From the NCBI RefSeq assembly GCF_001905505.1, contig NZ_LIPG01000007.1, positions 124,001-188,000 on the forward strand: a stretch of 64,000 nucleotides of DNA, read 5' to 3'. The DNA comes from Streptomyces sp. CB02058. GTDB taxonomy: Bacteria; Actinomycetota; Actinomycetes; Streptomycetales; Streptomycetaceae. The position numbers and the translations under genes were made by a program. The notes beneath the pieces were generated by a model. That model saw only the letters and a list, made by a program, of their open reading frames with translations. It was not told the origin of the DNA and ran no database searches. Shown here one piece after another: positions 24,728-32,641 of this stretch. Positions within the stretch are counted from its first letter, which is position 1. Every line of letters starts with the position of its first letter.

Positions 24728-25588
24728 TCAGCGTGACGCGGGTCCGGCCGGGCCCCAGTGCGACGGCCGGGCCAGGGCGGGCGGCAGCCGGGTCGCCGCG
24801 TCGCCCTTCGCCGCGTTGATCTGGGCCTGGGTGAGGTAGAGCGCCCCGGTGAGGTCGGCGCCTGACAGGTCCGCGTCCCGGAGGTCCGCGCCGATGAGCT
24901 CGGCGCGGCGCAGGTCGGCGCCGCGCAGGTCGGCCGCGATGAGGTAGGCGCCGCGCAGTCCGGCTCCGCGCAGGTCGGCACCGGCGAGCCGGGCCCCCAT
25001 GAGGTCGGCACCCCGGTGGCGGCGCTTCCCGCGCCGGGGGACGGTGGCCCGTTCCAGTTCGGCGGCGCGCAGCAACAGCGGTGCCACCGCGTCCCGGTGT
25101 GCGGACACGTCCAGCTCCGCGAGTTCCCGGGAAGGGCGGTGCGTGAGGCGTTCCGTGCTGTCGAGGGCGTCGCGGAGTTCGGCGGCGAGGGGTGCGGCTG
25201 CCGGCAGGGTGAGCGCCTCGGTGAGGTACGCGAGCAGTTCGTGGAGCTGGCGCATCACGGGGAAGACGTGGAACATCTCCTGGGCGGTCTCCGGGGCCGA
25301 GCGCCAGTCCTGGCCCCCGTAGGTCTCCTGGGAGACCTTCTGGCCCGCGCCGAAACAGTCGTACACGGTGCAGCCGGAGAAGCCTTCCGGTCGCAGCCGG
25401 GTGTGTATCCCGCAGCGGAAGTCGTCCGCCAGATTGGGGCAGGGGGTACCCGCGGCCTTGTCGATCGCGAAGTCCGCCGAGACGGTGAGCGTCAGGGCCA
25501 CGCAGCACAGCCCGAAGCAGTTCGCGCAGTCGGCTCGCAGGGCGGCACGGTCGGTGACGGGCAGGGCCTTCGGGTGGTCGTCGGACAC
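24728..25588 (-). CDS. Pentapeptide-repeat protein with a Cys-rich N-terminal domain
   Basis: 286 aa from a GTG with GGAGGA upstream. Residues 20-80 contain eight Cys (21, 24, 28, 29, 50, 59, 73, 78) in CANCFGLCC, PCPNL, FRCG and CTVYDCFG, which suggests a metal or Fe-S site of the YkgJ type. A helical middle part (90-180) leads to about ten pentapeptide units A(D/E)LRx in residues 190-255, such as GADLRGAGLRGAYLIAADL. The repeat part should form a right-handed quadrilateral beta helix, a shape used by DNA mimics and scaffold proteins. No function is known for the combination. Confidence 0.83.
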   Translation of the reverse strand: MSDDHPKALPVTDRAALRADCANCFGLCCVALTLTVSADFAIDKAAGTPCPNLADDFRCGIHTRLRPEGFSGCTVYDCFGAGQKVSQETYGGQDWRSAPETAQEMFHVFPVMRQLHELLAYLTEALTLPAAAPLAAELRDALDSTERLTHRPSRELAELDVSAHRDAVAPLLLRAAELERATVPRRGKRRHRGADLMGARLAGADLRGAGLRGAYLIAADLRGADLRRAELIGADLRDADLSGADLTGALYLTQAQINAAKGDAATRLPPALARPSHWGPAGPASR

Positions 25589-25718
25589 GTGCGCGGTTCC
25601 TCCGTTGTCTGCGGTGCTCGCCGAGCCTATCGCTGTACCGGGACCGGCGGTTGCGGCCGTTGTCGGTGGGTGGGCGCACACTGGGCACAGGATCGGACAC
25701 CGGTGAAGGGGGCAGGGC

Positions 25719-26198
25719 GTGGGCACTGCGGGGGAGAGCGGCTTCGAGCCCGCGACCGGGGACGGCCCGGCGGACTCCCGGCCACCGGGCGGCCGGGCCG
25801 GAGAGGTGCGGACCGCCTTCGAGGGGATGCTCCAGATCAGGAGGCTCACCCGTGCGGAGCGCGCGGATCCCGAGGGTGCGCCGGCGCCGTGGGAGCTGCA
25901 CCGCCCGGTGCGGGCCGTGGCGCTTTCGCTGGAAGCGTCGGGCATACCCGCGTCGGCCGTGGGCCCGTCCGGGGAGCGTACAGCCACCGGGTACCGGGTG
26001 TGCGCGGGTGAGGCTCCCGGTTCGGTCCGGGTCGAGTGGGCCGGTCCCCCGGGCAGCGGTGCCGTCCATGACGAGGAGGAGGCCCTGACGGGGTGTGTGG
26101 CGGCGCTGCGGAGACTGGGCTGGACGGCCCTGCTCTACCGCGGGCCTCGCCGGCGCCGGTACATCGAGGTCGAACCGCCGTCCGGGGAGCGTTCCTGA
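25719..26198 (+). CDS. Hypothetical protein
   Basis: 159 aa from a GTG at 25719. The first 35 residues are disordered and Gly/Pro-rich. Residues 36-150 look folded, with alternating strands (RAVALSLEASGIPASAVGP, GSVRVEWAGPPG, RYIEVEPP) and one helix (EEEALTGCVAALRRLGW). No domain is recognised, and no signal peptide or membrane segment is visible. It is divergent from the pentapeptide-repeat gene across 130 bp. Codon use is normal for the genome. Confidence 0.65.
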   Translation: MGTAGESGFEPATGDGPADSRPPGGRAGEVRTAFEGMLQIRRLTRAERADPEGAPAPWELHRPVRAVALSLEASGIPASAVGPSGERTATGYRVCAGEAPGSVRVEWAGPPGSGAVHDEEEALTGCVAALRRLGWTALLYRGPRRRRYIEVEPPSGERS

Positions 26199-26305
26199 GC
26201 CGTCCCCGTACCTTCTCCGCGCCTTCCTCCGCACCGTCGGAGGGGCGTTGTCAGACCCATGAGGGATGCTTGACGGTCCGACACCTCTGACCGGGAGATG
26301 CTGAG

Positions 26306-26533
26306 ATGCACCAAGCAGAAATCGCCGCGGCCCAGGCGTACGTCCGTTTACTGGCGGCCACGCGTGCCGCGCTCGCCGACCCGGCGGACGGCCCGCTCTA
26401 CATGCCGCTGCTGGCCTCCCCGATCCAGGAGGCCGATGAGGCGTTGCGGAGCGCCGGACTCTCGGGCAACGAGGACCGGTTCTTCGCTCTCGTACGTCAG
26501 CTCCAGCCGAGCCTGAGCGGCTCCGGTCACTGA
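26306..26533 (+). CDS. Small hypothetical protein
   Basis: 75 aa, mostly helical: EIAAAQAYVRLLAATRAALAD, then a short PLYMPLLASP linker and EADEALRSAGLSGNEDRFFALVRQLQPSL. The size and amphipathic pattern suggest a two-helix adaptor, but no family is recognised. The ATG follows GGGAG. A strong hairpin lies just after the stop. Confidence 0.65.
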   Translation: MHQAEIAAAQAYVRLLAATRAALADPADGPLYMPLLASPIQEADEALRSAGLSGNEDRFFALVRQLQPSLSGSGH

Positions 26534-26542
26534 TCTCCCGAT

Positions 26543-26594
26543 CGCGGTGGGCGCCGCACCAGGGGCCGGTCGCCCCGCTGAGGCGCCCACCGCG
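26543..26594. terminator. Bidirectional hairpin between two convergent genes
   Basis: A 13-bp perfect stem (CGCGGTGGGCGCC and its complement) closes a 26-base loop that can form a smaller internal hairpin. It lies between the stops at 26533 and 26607. Confidence 0.7.
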
Positions 26595-26606
26595 GCGGGC
26601 GGCGCA

Positions 26607-27365
26607 CTACCTGCCGGTGTACATGAGCGAGCCGGGCGTGGTGAGGAGCTCGCCCGTCTCGAGCCAGGTCTTGAGGCCGGAGAGGATCATCGGCCAGCCG
26701 CCGTACAGCTCCTCGTTCGCGCCCTCGCGCAGTTCGTCGTGGGTGACGGTCAGCCGGCAGGAGTCGCCGATGGGCTCGATCTCCCACGTGATGCGGGTCG
26801 GGCCCTCGCTCCTCACCTCGTCGCTCCAGAGGGCCACCATGGTCTGTACGAGTCTGCGCGGTGGGTCGACCTCCAGGTTCCGGCCCTCGCCGAGCATGCC
26901 GGGAGCGCCGGCGGGCCCCATCTCGAAGCGTGAGCCCTCCGTCCAGTCGGAGACGACGCGGGCGCCGAAGTTGTACTTGCTTCTGATGTCGGGATCGGTG
27001 ATCGCCTCCCAGAGGCGCTCGGGAGTCGTGCGGATGTAGATCTCGAAGACCTTCTCCATGGCATTCTCCAGTCGGCTCTTGAGGTCGCTGAGCCCCGCGG
27101 CCCAGGGCTCCGCGTACTTGCTCACCCACCGGTCGTGGACGAGCCGGATGGGCACCGGGTTCAGGAAGTGGAGCTTCTCCCGCCCCCGCCGTCGCGTGAC
27201 GACCAGGCCCGCGGCCTCCAGCAGCTTGAGGTGCTTCATCACCGCGAACCGCGTGATGTCGAAGCGGGCCTCCAGCGCACTCAGTGTCTGCCCGTCCTCG
27301 CGGAAGAGCTCGTCGAGAAGGCTGCGCCGCGTCGGGTCCGCCAGAGCTTTGAACACCGCGTCCAT
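26607..27365 (-). CDS. ArsR-type HTH fused to an AHSA1-like SRPBCC domain
   Basis: 252 aa. Residues 1-85 are a winged helix: MDAVFKALADPTRRSLLDEL, LSALEARFDITRFAVMKHLKLLEAAGLVVTRRRGREKLHFL. Residues 105-250 are an AHSA1/START-like domain: EIYIRTTPERLWEAITDPDIRSKYNF and RITWEIEPIGDSCRLTVTHDELREGANEELYGGWPMIL. A transcription factor carrying its own ligand pocket is suggested. A perfect palindrome sits 14 bp before the ATG and is likely its own operator. The nearest gene it could control is its own; the rhamnose operon begins 213 bp away in the opposite direction. Confidence 0.85.
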   Translation of the reverse strand: MDAVFKALADPTRRSLLDELFREDGQTLSALEARFDITRFAVMKHLKLLEAAGLVVTRRRGREKLHFLNPVPIRLVHDRWVSKYAEPWAAGLSDLKSRLENAMEKVFEIYIRTTPERLWEAITDPDIRSKYNFGARVVSDWTEGSRFEMGPAGAPGMLGEGRNLEVDPPRRLVQTMVALWSDEVRSEGPTRITWEIEPIGDSCRLTVTHDELREGANEELYGGWPMILSGLKTWLETGELLTTPGSLMYTGR

Positions 27366-27378
27366 ATGTCCAAAATAT

Positions 27379-27394
27379 GTGACCTTTTGGTCAC
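27379..27394. promoter_or_regulatory. Palindromic operator, likely for the ArsR-SRPBCC regulator
   Basis: GTGACCTTTTGGTCAC has perfect 6-bp arms around TTTT. It lies directly upstream of the regulator's start in an AT-rich patch, which fits an autoregulatory ArsR site. Confidence 0.6.
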
Positions 27395-27477
27395 CTGTCA
27401 ATGTTCGCAAGCCGCCCGGAAGCCCCTCATCAGGGCGGATGAATTGATTCAAGTCAATAAGAAACCTGACGAGCTGC

Positions 27478-27507
27478 TTGACTGGCAGCACCGCGCAAAC
27501 CTAGCGT
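27478..27507 (+). promoter_or_regulatory. Probable promoter of the rhamnose operon
   Basis: TTGACT (27478-27483) and TAGCGT (27502-27507) are separated by 18 bp and match streptomycete vegetative promoter elements. The start point would fall near 27514, at the edge of the LacI-like operator. Confidence 0.6.
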
Positions 27508-27514
27508 ACGTTCC

Positions 27515-27534
27515 GGATGAAACGATTCACATCC
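27515..27534 (+). promoter_or_regulatory. LacI-like operator of the rhamnose operon
   Basis: TGAAACGATTCA (27518-27529) is a CG-centred palindrome matching 10 of 12 positions, the form bound by LacI-family repressors. It is flanked by GGATG/CATCC. It lies at the predicted transcription start, 48 bp before rhaI. No LacI gene is in the window, so the repressor would be encoded elsewhere. Confidence 0.55.
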
Positions 27535-27577
27535 CGATCCTGACCGGTCGCCGGATGACTCTGCTTACGAGGTGTTC

Positions 27578-28744
27578 ATGTCTGATGTGTCGGCCGTCAA
27601 GGCAGCTCTGAAGTCTCAGGTCATCGAGACGCCGTCCTGGGGTTACGGCAACTCCGGGACCCGCTTCAAGGTCTTCGCCCAGCCCGGGGTTCCCCGTGAT
27701 CCGTTCGAGAAACTGGCGGACGCCGCGCAGGTGAACGCGTACACCGGGGTGGCCCCCAAGGTGTCGCTGCACATTCCGTGGGACAGGGTCGAGGACTACG
27801 CCGCGCTGACCCGCCACGCCGAGGAACTCGGGCTGCGGATCGGTGCCATCAACTCCAACGTCTTCCAGGACGACGACTTCAAGCTGGGCTCGGTCACGCA
27901 CCCGGACCCCAAGGTCCGGCGCAAGGCGGTCGACCACCTGCTCGAGTGCGTCGACATCATGGACGCCACCGGGTCGCCCGATCTCAAGCTGTGGTTCTCG
28001 GACGGCACCAACTACCCCGGCCAGGACGACATCGCTGGGCGCCAGGACCGGCTGGCCGAGGCGCTCGGCGAGGTCTACGCGCGCCTCGGCGACGACCAGC
28101 GGATGCTGCTGGAGTACAAGCTCTTCGAGCCCGCCTTCTACACCACCGATGTCCCGGACTGGGGCACGGCCTACGCCCACTGCCTCAAGCTCGGGCCGAA
28201 GGCACAGGTCGTCGTGGACACCGGTCACCACGCGCCGGGCACCAACATCGAGTTCATCGTGGCGTTCCTGCTGCGCGAGGGGAAGCTCGGCGCGTTCGAC
28301 TTCAACTCCCGCTTCTACGCGGACGACGACCTGATGGCGGGCGCCGCCGACCCGTTCCAGCTGTTCCGGATCATGCACGAGGTGGCCAAGAACGGCGGCC
28401 TGAAGACCGAGACCAACGTCAACTTCATGCTCGACCAGTGCCACAACATCGAGGCCAAGATCCCGGCGGTGATCCGCTCGGTCACCAATGTCCAGGAAGC
28501 GACCGCGAAGGCGCTGCTGATCGACGCCGAGGCTCTGGCCGAGGCGCAGCGCTGCGGTGATGTCCTCGCCTCCAACGGAGTGCTGATGGACGCGTTCAAC
28601 ACGGACGTGCGCCCGCTCCTCGCCGAGGTGCGCGAGGAGCTCGGTCTGGCGGCCGACCCGTTCGCGGCCTATCTCGCCTCCGGCAACCAGGAGCGCATCG
28701 CCGCCGACCGCGTCGGTGGGGAGCAGGCCGGCTGGGGCGCCTGA
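27578..28744 (+). CDS. rhaI: L-rhamnose isomerase
   Basis: 388 aa, the Pseudomonas/actinomycete RhaI type with a TIM barrel of the xylose-isomerase superfamily. It converts L-rhamnose to L-rhamnulose using a divalent metal. Metal and acid-base residues are visible in LLEYKLFEPAFYTTDVPDWG, VVVDTGHHAPGTNIEF and FDFNSRFYADDDLMAGAADPFQLF. GAGG lies before the ATG at 27578; a GTG at 27572 is possible. It is the first gene of a three-gene operon (rhaI, the aldolase/dehydrogenase fusion, rhaB) behind a promoter and a LacI-like operator. Confidence 0.93.
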   Translation: MSDVSAVKAALKSQVIETPSWGYGNSGTRFKVFAQPGVPRDPFEKLADAAQVNAYTGVAPKVSLHIPWDRVEDYAALTRHAEELGLRIGAINSNVFQDDDFKLGSVTHPDPKVRRKAVDHLLECVDIMDATGSPDLKLWFSDGTNYPGQDDIAGRQDRLAEALGEVYARLGDDQRMLLEYKLFEPAFYTTDVPDWGTAYAHCLKLGPKAQVVVDTGHHAPGTNIEFIVAFLLREGKLGAFDFNSRFYADDDLMAGAADPFQLFRIMHEVAKNGGLKTETNVNFMLDQCHNIEAKIPAVIRSVTNVQEATAKALLIDAEALAEAQRCGDVLASNGVLMDAFNTDVRPLLAEVREELGLAADPFAAYLASGNQERIAADRVGGEQAGWGA

Positions 28745-28813
28745 GCCCCGCTCCCCCGCCTCCGCACTCCAGCAGCACCCGCCCGTCCCCACTCTCTTCC
28801 CGAAGGAACCCTC

Positions 28814-30859
28814 ATGACGTCCGCCCCGCACGCCGAAGTCGCCGCGCTCCTGGAGCGCGCCCACCGGATCGGCTCCGACCCCCGCAACACCAACTACGCA
28901 GGCGGCAACGCGTCGGCCAAGGGCGACGGGACCGACCCGGTCACCGGTGGCGAGGCCGAGCTGCTCTGGGTCAAGGGCTCGGGAGGCGACCTCGGCACGC
29001 TGACCGAGGCCGGTCTCGCCGTGCTCCGGCTGGACCGGGTGCGCGCGCTCAAGGACGTGTATCCGGGGGTGGAGCGCGAGGACGAGATGGTCTCGGCGTT
29101 CGACTACTGCCTGCACGGCAAGGGGGGCGCGGCCCCGTCCATCGACACCGCTATGCACGCGCTGGTCGAGGCCGCGCACGTCGACCACCTGCACCCGGAC
29201 TCCGGGATCGCGCTGGCGTGCGCCGCCGACGGCGAGAAGCTGACCGCCGAGTGCTTCGGTGACAAGGTGGCCTGGGTGGGCTGGCGCCGCCCGGGCTTCC
29301 AGCTCGGCCTGGACATCGCGGCCGTCAAGGAGGCGAACCCGCAGGCCGTGGGTGTGATCCTGGGCGGTCACGGCATCACGGCCTGGGGCGACACGTCCGA
29401 GGAGTGCGAGCGCAACGCCCTCTGGATGATCCGTACCGCCGAGACGTTCCTGGAGGAGCGCGGCAAGGCCGAGCCGTTCGGCCCGGTGCTCCCCGGCCGG
29501 GAGGCGCTGGACCCCGCCGCGCGACGGGAGCGGGCCGCGGCCCTGGCTCCGGTGATCCGCGGGATCGCGTCCACCGACCGCCCTCAGGTGGGGCACTTCA
29601 CGGACGCGGCGCCCGTGCTGGACTTCCTCTCGCGCGCGGAGCACCCGCGCCTCGCCGCTCTCGGCACGTCCTGTCCCGACCACTTCCTCCGTACGAAGGT
29701 CAGCCCGCTGGTTCTCGACCTGCCGGCGGACGCACCGCTCGAGGAGGCGGTGGCCCGGCTCCAGGTGCTCCACGAGGAGTACCGCGAGGCGTACCGCGCG
29801 TACTACGAGCGCCACGCGGCCCCCGACTCTCCCGCGATGCGCGGCGCGGACCCGGCGATCGTGCTGGTGCCCGGTGTCGGCATGTTCTCGTTCGGCAAGG
29901 ACAAGCAGACCGCTCGGGTCGCCGGGGAGTTCTACCTCAACGCCATCAATGTGATGCGCGGCGCCGAGGCCGTCTCCACGTACGCGCCGATCGAGGAGTC
30001 CGAGAAGTTCCGCATCGAGTACTGGGAGCTGGAGGAGGCGAAGCTCCGCCGGATGCCGAAGCCGAAGGCGCTCGCCACCCGGGTCGCGCTGGTCACCGGC
30101 GCGGGGTCGGGGATCGGCAAGGCCATCGCGCACCGGCTCGTCGCGGAGGGCGCGTGTGTCGTGGTCGCCGACCTCGACGCCGGGAACGCGGCCGCCGTGG
30201 CCGAGCAGCTCGGCGGGCCCGACAAGGCCGTCGCGGTGACCGTCGACGTCACGTCCGAGGAGCAGATCGCCGAGGCGTTCAAGGCCGCGTCCCTCGCCTT
30301 CGGCGGTGTGGACCTGGTCGTGAACAACGCCGGCATCTCCATCTCCAAGCCGCTGCTGGAGACCACGGCCAAGGACTGGGACCTCCAGCACGACATCATG
30401 GCGCGCGGCTCGTTCCTGGTGTCCCGGGAGTCGGCGCGGGTGATGCGGGCGCAGGGTCTGGGGGGCGACATCATCTACATCGTCTCCAAGAACGCCGTGT
30501 TCGCCGGCCCGAACAACATCGCGTACTCGGCCACCAAGGCGGACCAGGCGCACCAGGTGCGGCTGCTGGCGGCCGAGCTGGGCGAGCACGGCATCCGGGT
30601 CAACGGGGTCAACCCGGACGGGGTGGTGCGTGGTTCGGGGATCTTCGCCGCCGGGTGGGGCGCGCAGCGCGCCGCGACGTACGGCATCGAGGAGGAGAAG
30701 CTCGGCGAGTTCTACGCCCAGCGCACGATCCTCAAGCGCGAGGTGCTCCCCGAGCATGTCGCCAATGCCGTCTTCGCGCTGACCGGTGGGGAGCTCACCC
30801 ACACCACCGGACTCCACATCCCCGTCGACGCCGGCGTGGCGGCGGCCTTCCTTCGCTGA
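28814..30859 (+). CDS. rhaEW: Bifunctional rhamnulose-1-phosphate aldolase/lactaldehyde dehydrogenase
   Basis: 681 aa, two enzymes in one chain. Residues 1-400 are a class II aldolase/adducin domain: NTNYAGGNASAKG, the zinc ligands in VDHLHPDSG, and ILGGHGITAWG. Residues 420-681 are a short-chain dehydrogenase: TGAGSGIGKA (about 426-435), NNAGIS, the catalytic Ser in IYIVSKNAV and YSATK near residue 571. The fusion cleaves rhamnulose-1-phosphate to dihydroxyacetone phosphate and L-lactaldehyde, then oxidises the aldehyde to L-lactate. A 69-bp gap follows rhaI. The fusion is standard for the actinomycete and Bacillus pathway. Confidence 0.93.
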   Translation: MTSAPHAEVAALLERAHRIGSDPRNTNYAGGNASAKGDGTDPVTGGEAELLWVKGSGGDLGTLTEAGLAVLRLDRVRALKDVYPGVEREDEMVSAFDYCLHGKGGAAPSIDTAMHALVEAAHVDHLHPDSGIALACAADGEKLTAECFGDKVAWVGWRRPGFQLGLDIAAVKEANPQAVGVILGGHGITAWGDTSEECERNALWMIRTAETFLEERGKAEPFGPVLPGREALDPAARRERAAALAPVIRGIASTDRPQVGHFTDAAPVLDFLSRAEHPRLAALGTSCPDHFLRTKVSPLVLDLPADAPLEEAVARLQVLHEEYREAYRAYYERHAAPDSPAMRGADPAIVLVPGVGMFSFGKDKQTARVAGEFYLNAINVMRGAEAVSTYAPIEESEKFRIEYWELEEAKLRRMPKPKALATRVALVTGAGSGIGKAIAHRLVAEGACVVVADLDAGNAAAVAEQLGGPDKAVAVTVDVTSEEQIAEAFKAASLAFGGVDLVVNNAGISISKPLLETTAKDWDLQHDIMARGSFLVSRESARVMRAQGLGGDIIYIVSKNAVFAGPNNIAYSATKADQAHQVRLLAAELGEHGIRVNGVNPDGVVRGSGIFAAGWGAQRAATYGIEEEKLGEFYAQRTILKREVLPEHVANAVFALTGGELTHTTGLHIPVDAGVAAAFLR

Positions 30860-30941
30860 CCGAGTGTCACCGCGCCGCGCCCCGGCAGCTGTTCCGCCAA
30901 CGCGCCGGGGCGCGGCGCCGCCCTGATCGGATGAGATTTCC

Positions 30942-32423
30942 ATGTCTGCGACTTCACGACACGACCCGGTGTTCGCCGCGGTGGACCTGGGGGCCACCAG
31001 TGGCCGGGTGATCACCGGCAGGGTGGGCCCCGACGAGCTGGTGCTGACCGAGGCGCACCGCTTCGCCAACACCCCGGTCCGGCTCCCCGACGGGCTGCGG
31101 TGGGACGTGCTCGCCCTGTTCCAGGGGATGCTGGACGGCCTGGGCGCCGCGGCGCGCACCGGTCCCGTCACCTCGGTGGGCATCGACACCTGGGCCGTGG
31201 ACTACGGCCTCCTGGATGCCGAGGGGTCGCTGCTCGGTGTCCCGTTCCACTACCGCGACGACCGCAACGCCGCAGCGGCCGAGGAGGTGCTCGCCGGGAT
31301 CGGCGCGCAGGAGCTGTACGGCGTCGGAGGACTGCAGCACCTGCCGTTCAACACGCTCTTCCAGCTCGCGGCCCACCGGACGACGGCCCAGTGGCCGGCG
31401 GCGCGCACGCTGCTGCTGATGCCGGATCTGCTGGTGTACTGGCTGACGGGGTCGGTGGGCGCGGAGGTGACCAACGCGTCGACGACCGGTCTCCTCGACG
31501 CGCGTTCCGGGCGCTGGTCCGAGGAGCTGATGGAGCGGCTGGGACTGGACCGTTCGCTGTTCCCCGCCCTGCGCGAGCCGGGCGAGCGTGCGGGCACCCT
31601 TCTGCCGCACGTGGCCGGTCTCACCGGTCTGTCCGCGAGCACTCCGGTGACGACGGTTGCCTCGCACGACACGGCGTCCGCCGTGGCGGCCGTTCCCGCG
31701 ACGGAGCCGGGATTCGCCTATGTGTCCTGCGGTACCTGGTCGTTGGCCGGCCTTGAGCTGGACGCGCCGGTGCTGTCCGAGGCGTCCCGGGCCGCGAATT
31801 TCACCAATGAGCGCGGGGTGGACGGCACCGTGCGCTACCTCCGCAACATCATGGGGATGTGGCTGCTCGAGGAGTGCCGTCGCACATGGGACCGCGAGGG
31901 TACGCCGACGAGCCTGGCCGGGCTGCTCGCGGACGCGGCGCGCGCCCGGCCGTTCGCCGCTGTGATCGACCCGGACGATCCGGGGTTCCTGGCGCCCGGT
32001 GACATGCCCGCGCGGATCGACGCCGCTCTCGCCCGGACGGGGCAGGCCGCCCCGGACGGTCCCGGCGGATATGTGCGGTGCGTGCTGGAGAGCCTGGCGC
32101 TGGCCCACCGCAGGACCCTGCGTGAGGCCGCCGAGCTGGCGGGGTGCGAGCTGACCTGGATCCATCTCGTCGGCGGCGGCTCTCGGAACGAGCTGCTCTG
32201 CCAGTGGACCGCCGACGCGACCGGGCTGCCGGTCACCGCGGGGCCCGCGGAGGCCACGGCGCTCGGCAATGTGCTGGTCCAGGCGCGGGCCCACGGGCTG
32301 ATCGGCGGGCTCTGGGAGATGCGTCAGCTGGTCGCGCGCACCCAGGAGTTGCGTCACTACAGCCCGCGGGGGGACGTGAGGGCGTGGGACAGGGCCGCGG
32401 AGCGGCTGGACGTCCGCGTCTGA
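30942..32423 (+). CDS. rhaB: Rhamnulokinase
   Basis: 493 aa FGGY-family kinase. The ATP-binding elements are AAVDLGATSGRVITGRV at the N-terminus, GIDTWAVDYGLLD, SCGTWSLAG and HLVGGGSRNELLCQWTADATGLPVTAGPAEATALGNVLVQA. It phosphorylates L-rhamnulose at O1 and so feeds the fused aldolase upstream. The gene starts 82 bp after the fusion gene and ends the operon. No dedicated transporter is present, so uptake must be encoded elsewhere. The region after it (32424-32641) is GC-rich with GGCCCCGG-type repeats and may act as terminator. Confidence 0.92.
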   Translation: MSATSRHDPVFAAVDLGATSGRVITGRVGPDELVLTEAHRFANTPVRLPDGLRWDVLALFQGMLDGLGAAARTGPVTSVGIDTWAVDYGLLDAEGSLLGVPFHYRDDRNAAAAEEVLAGIGAQELYGVGGLQHLPFNTLFQLAAHRTTAQWPAARTLLLMPDLLVYWLTGSVGAEVTNASTTGLLDARSGRWSEELMERLGLDRSLFPALREPGERAGTLLPHVAGLTGLSASTPVTTVASHDTASAVAAVPATEPGFAYVSCGTWSLAGLELDAPVLSEASRAANFTNERGVDGTVRYLRNIMGMWLLEECRRTWDREGTPTSLAGLLADAARARPFAAVIDPDDPGFLAPGDMPARIDAALARTGQAAPDGPGGYVRCVLESLALAHRRTLREAAELAGCELTWIHLVGGGSRNELLCQWTADATGLPVTAGPAEATALGNVLVQARAHGLIGGLWEMRQLVARTQELRHYSPRGDVRAWDRAAERLDVRV

Positions 32424-32641
32424 GCACCGGTTACGGCTCGGGGCCCGGCCGGTCGGGCCCCGGCCAGGGAGATCGGCCCCGGGCCCAGGCGTCGGGCCCC
32501 GGCCGTCGGCCCCGGCGCGGGGACGTCGGCCGGGGGATGCCGGCCCCCGCCCCGGCCCGTCGAGCGGGCCGGGGTGCGGGGAGCCGGGGTGCGGGGCCGT
32601 CGCGCAGGGGCTGTCTCGCGGACCGTCCGCGCGGCCCGGCC

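Noticed and set aside
27527..31189. A 1,220-codon open frame on the minus strand
   Set aside because: It mirrors the rhamnose operon genes, whose products are clear enzymes. The antisense product is rich in Arg, Gly and Val and shows no domain.
32424..32641. A gene in the GC-rich stretch after rhaB
   Set aside because: The sequence is repeats of GGCCCCGG-type words with hairpin potential and no credible start, ribosome site or protein.
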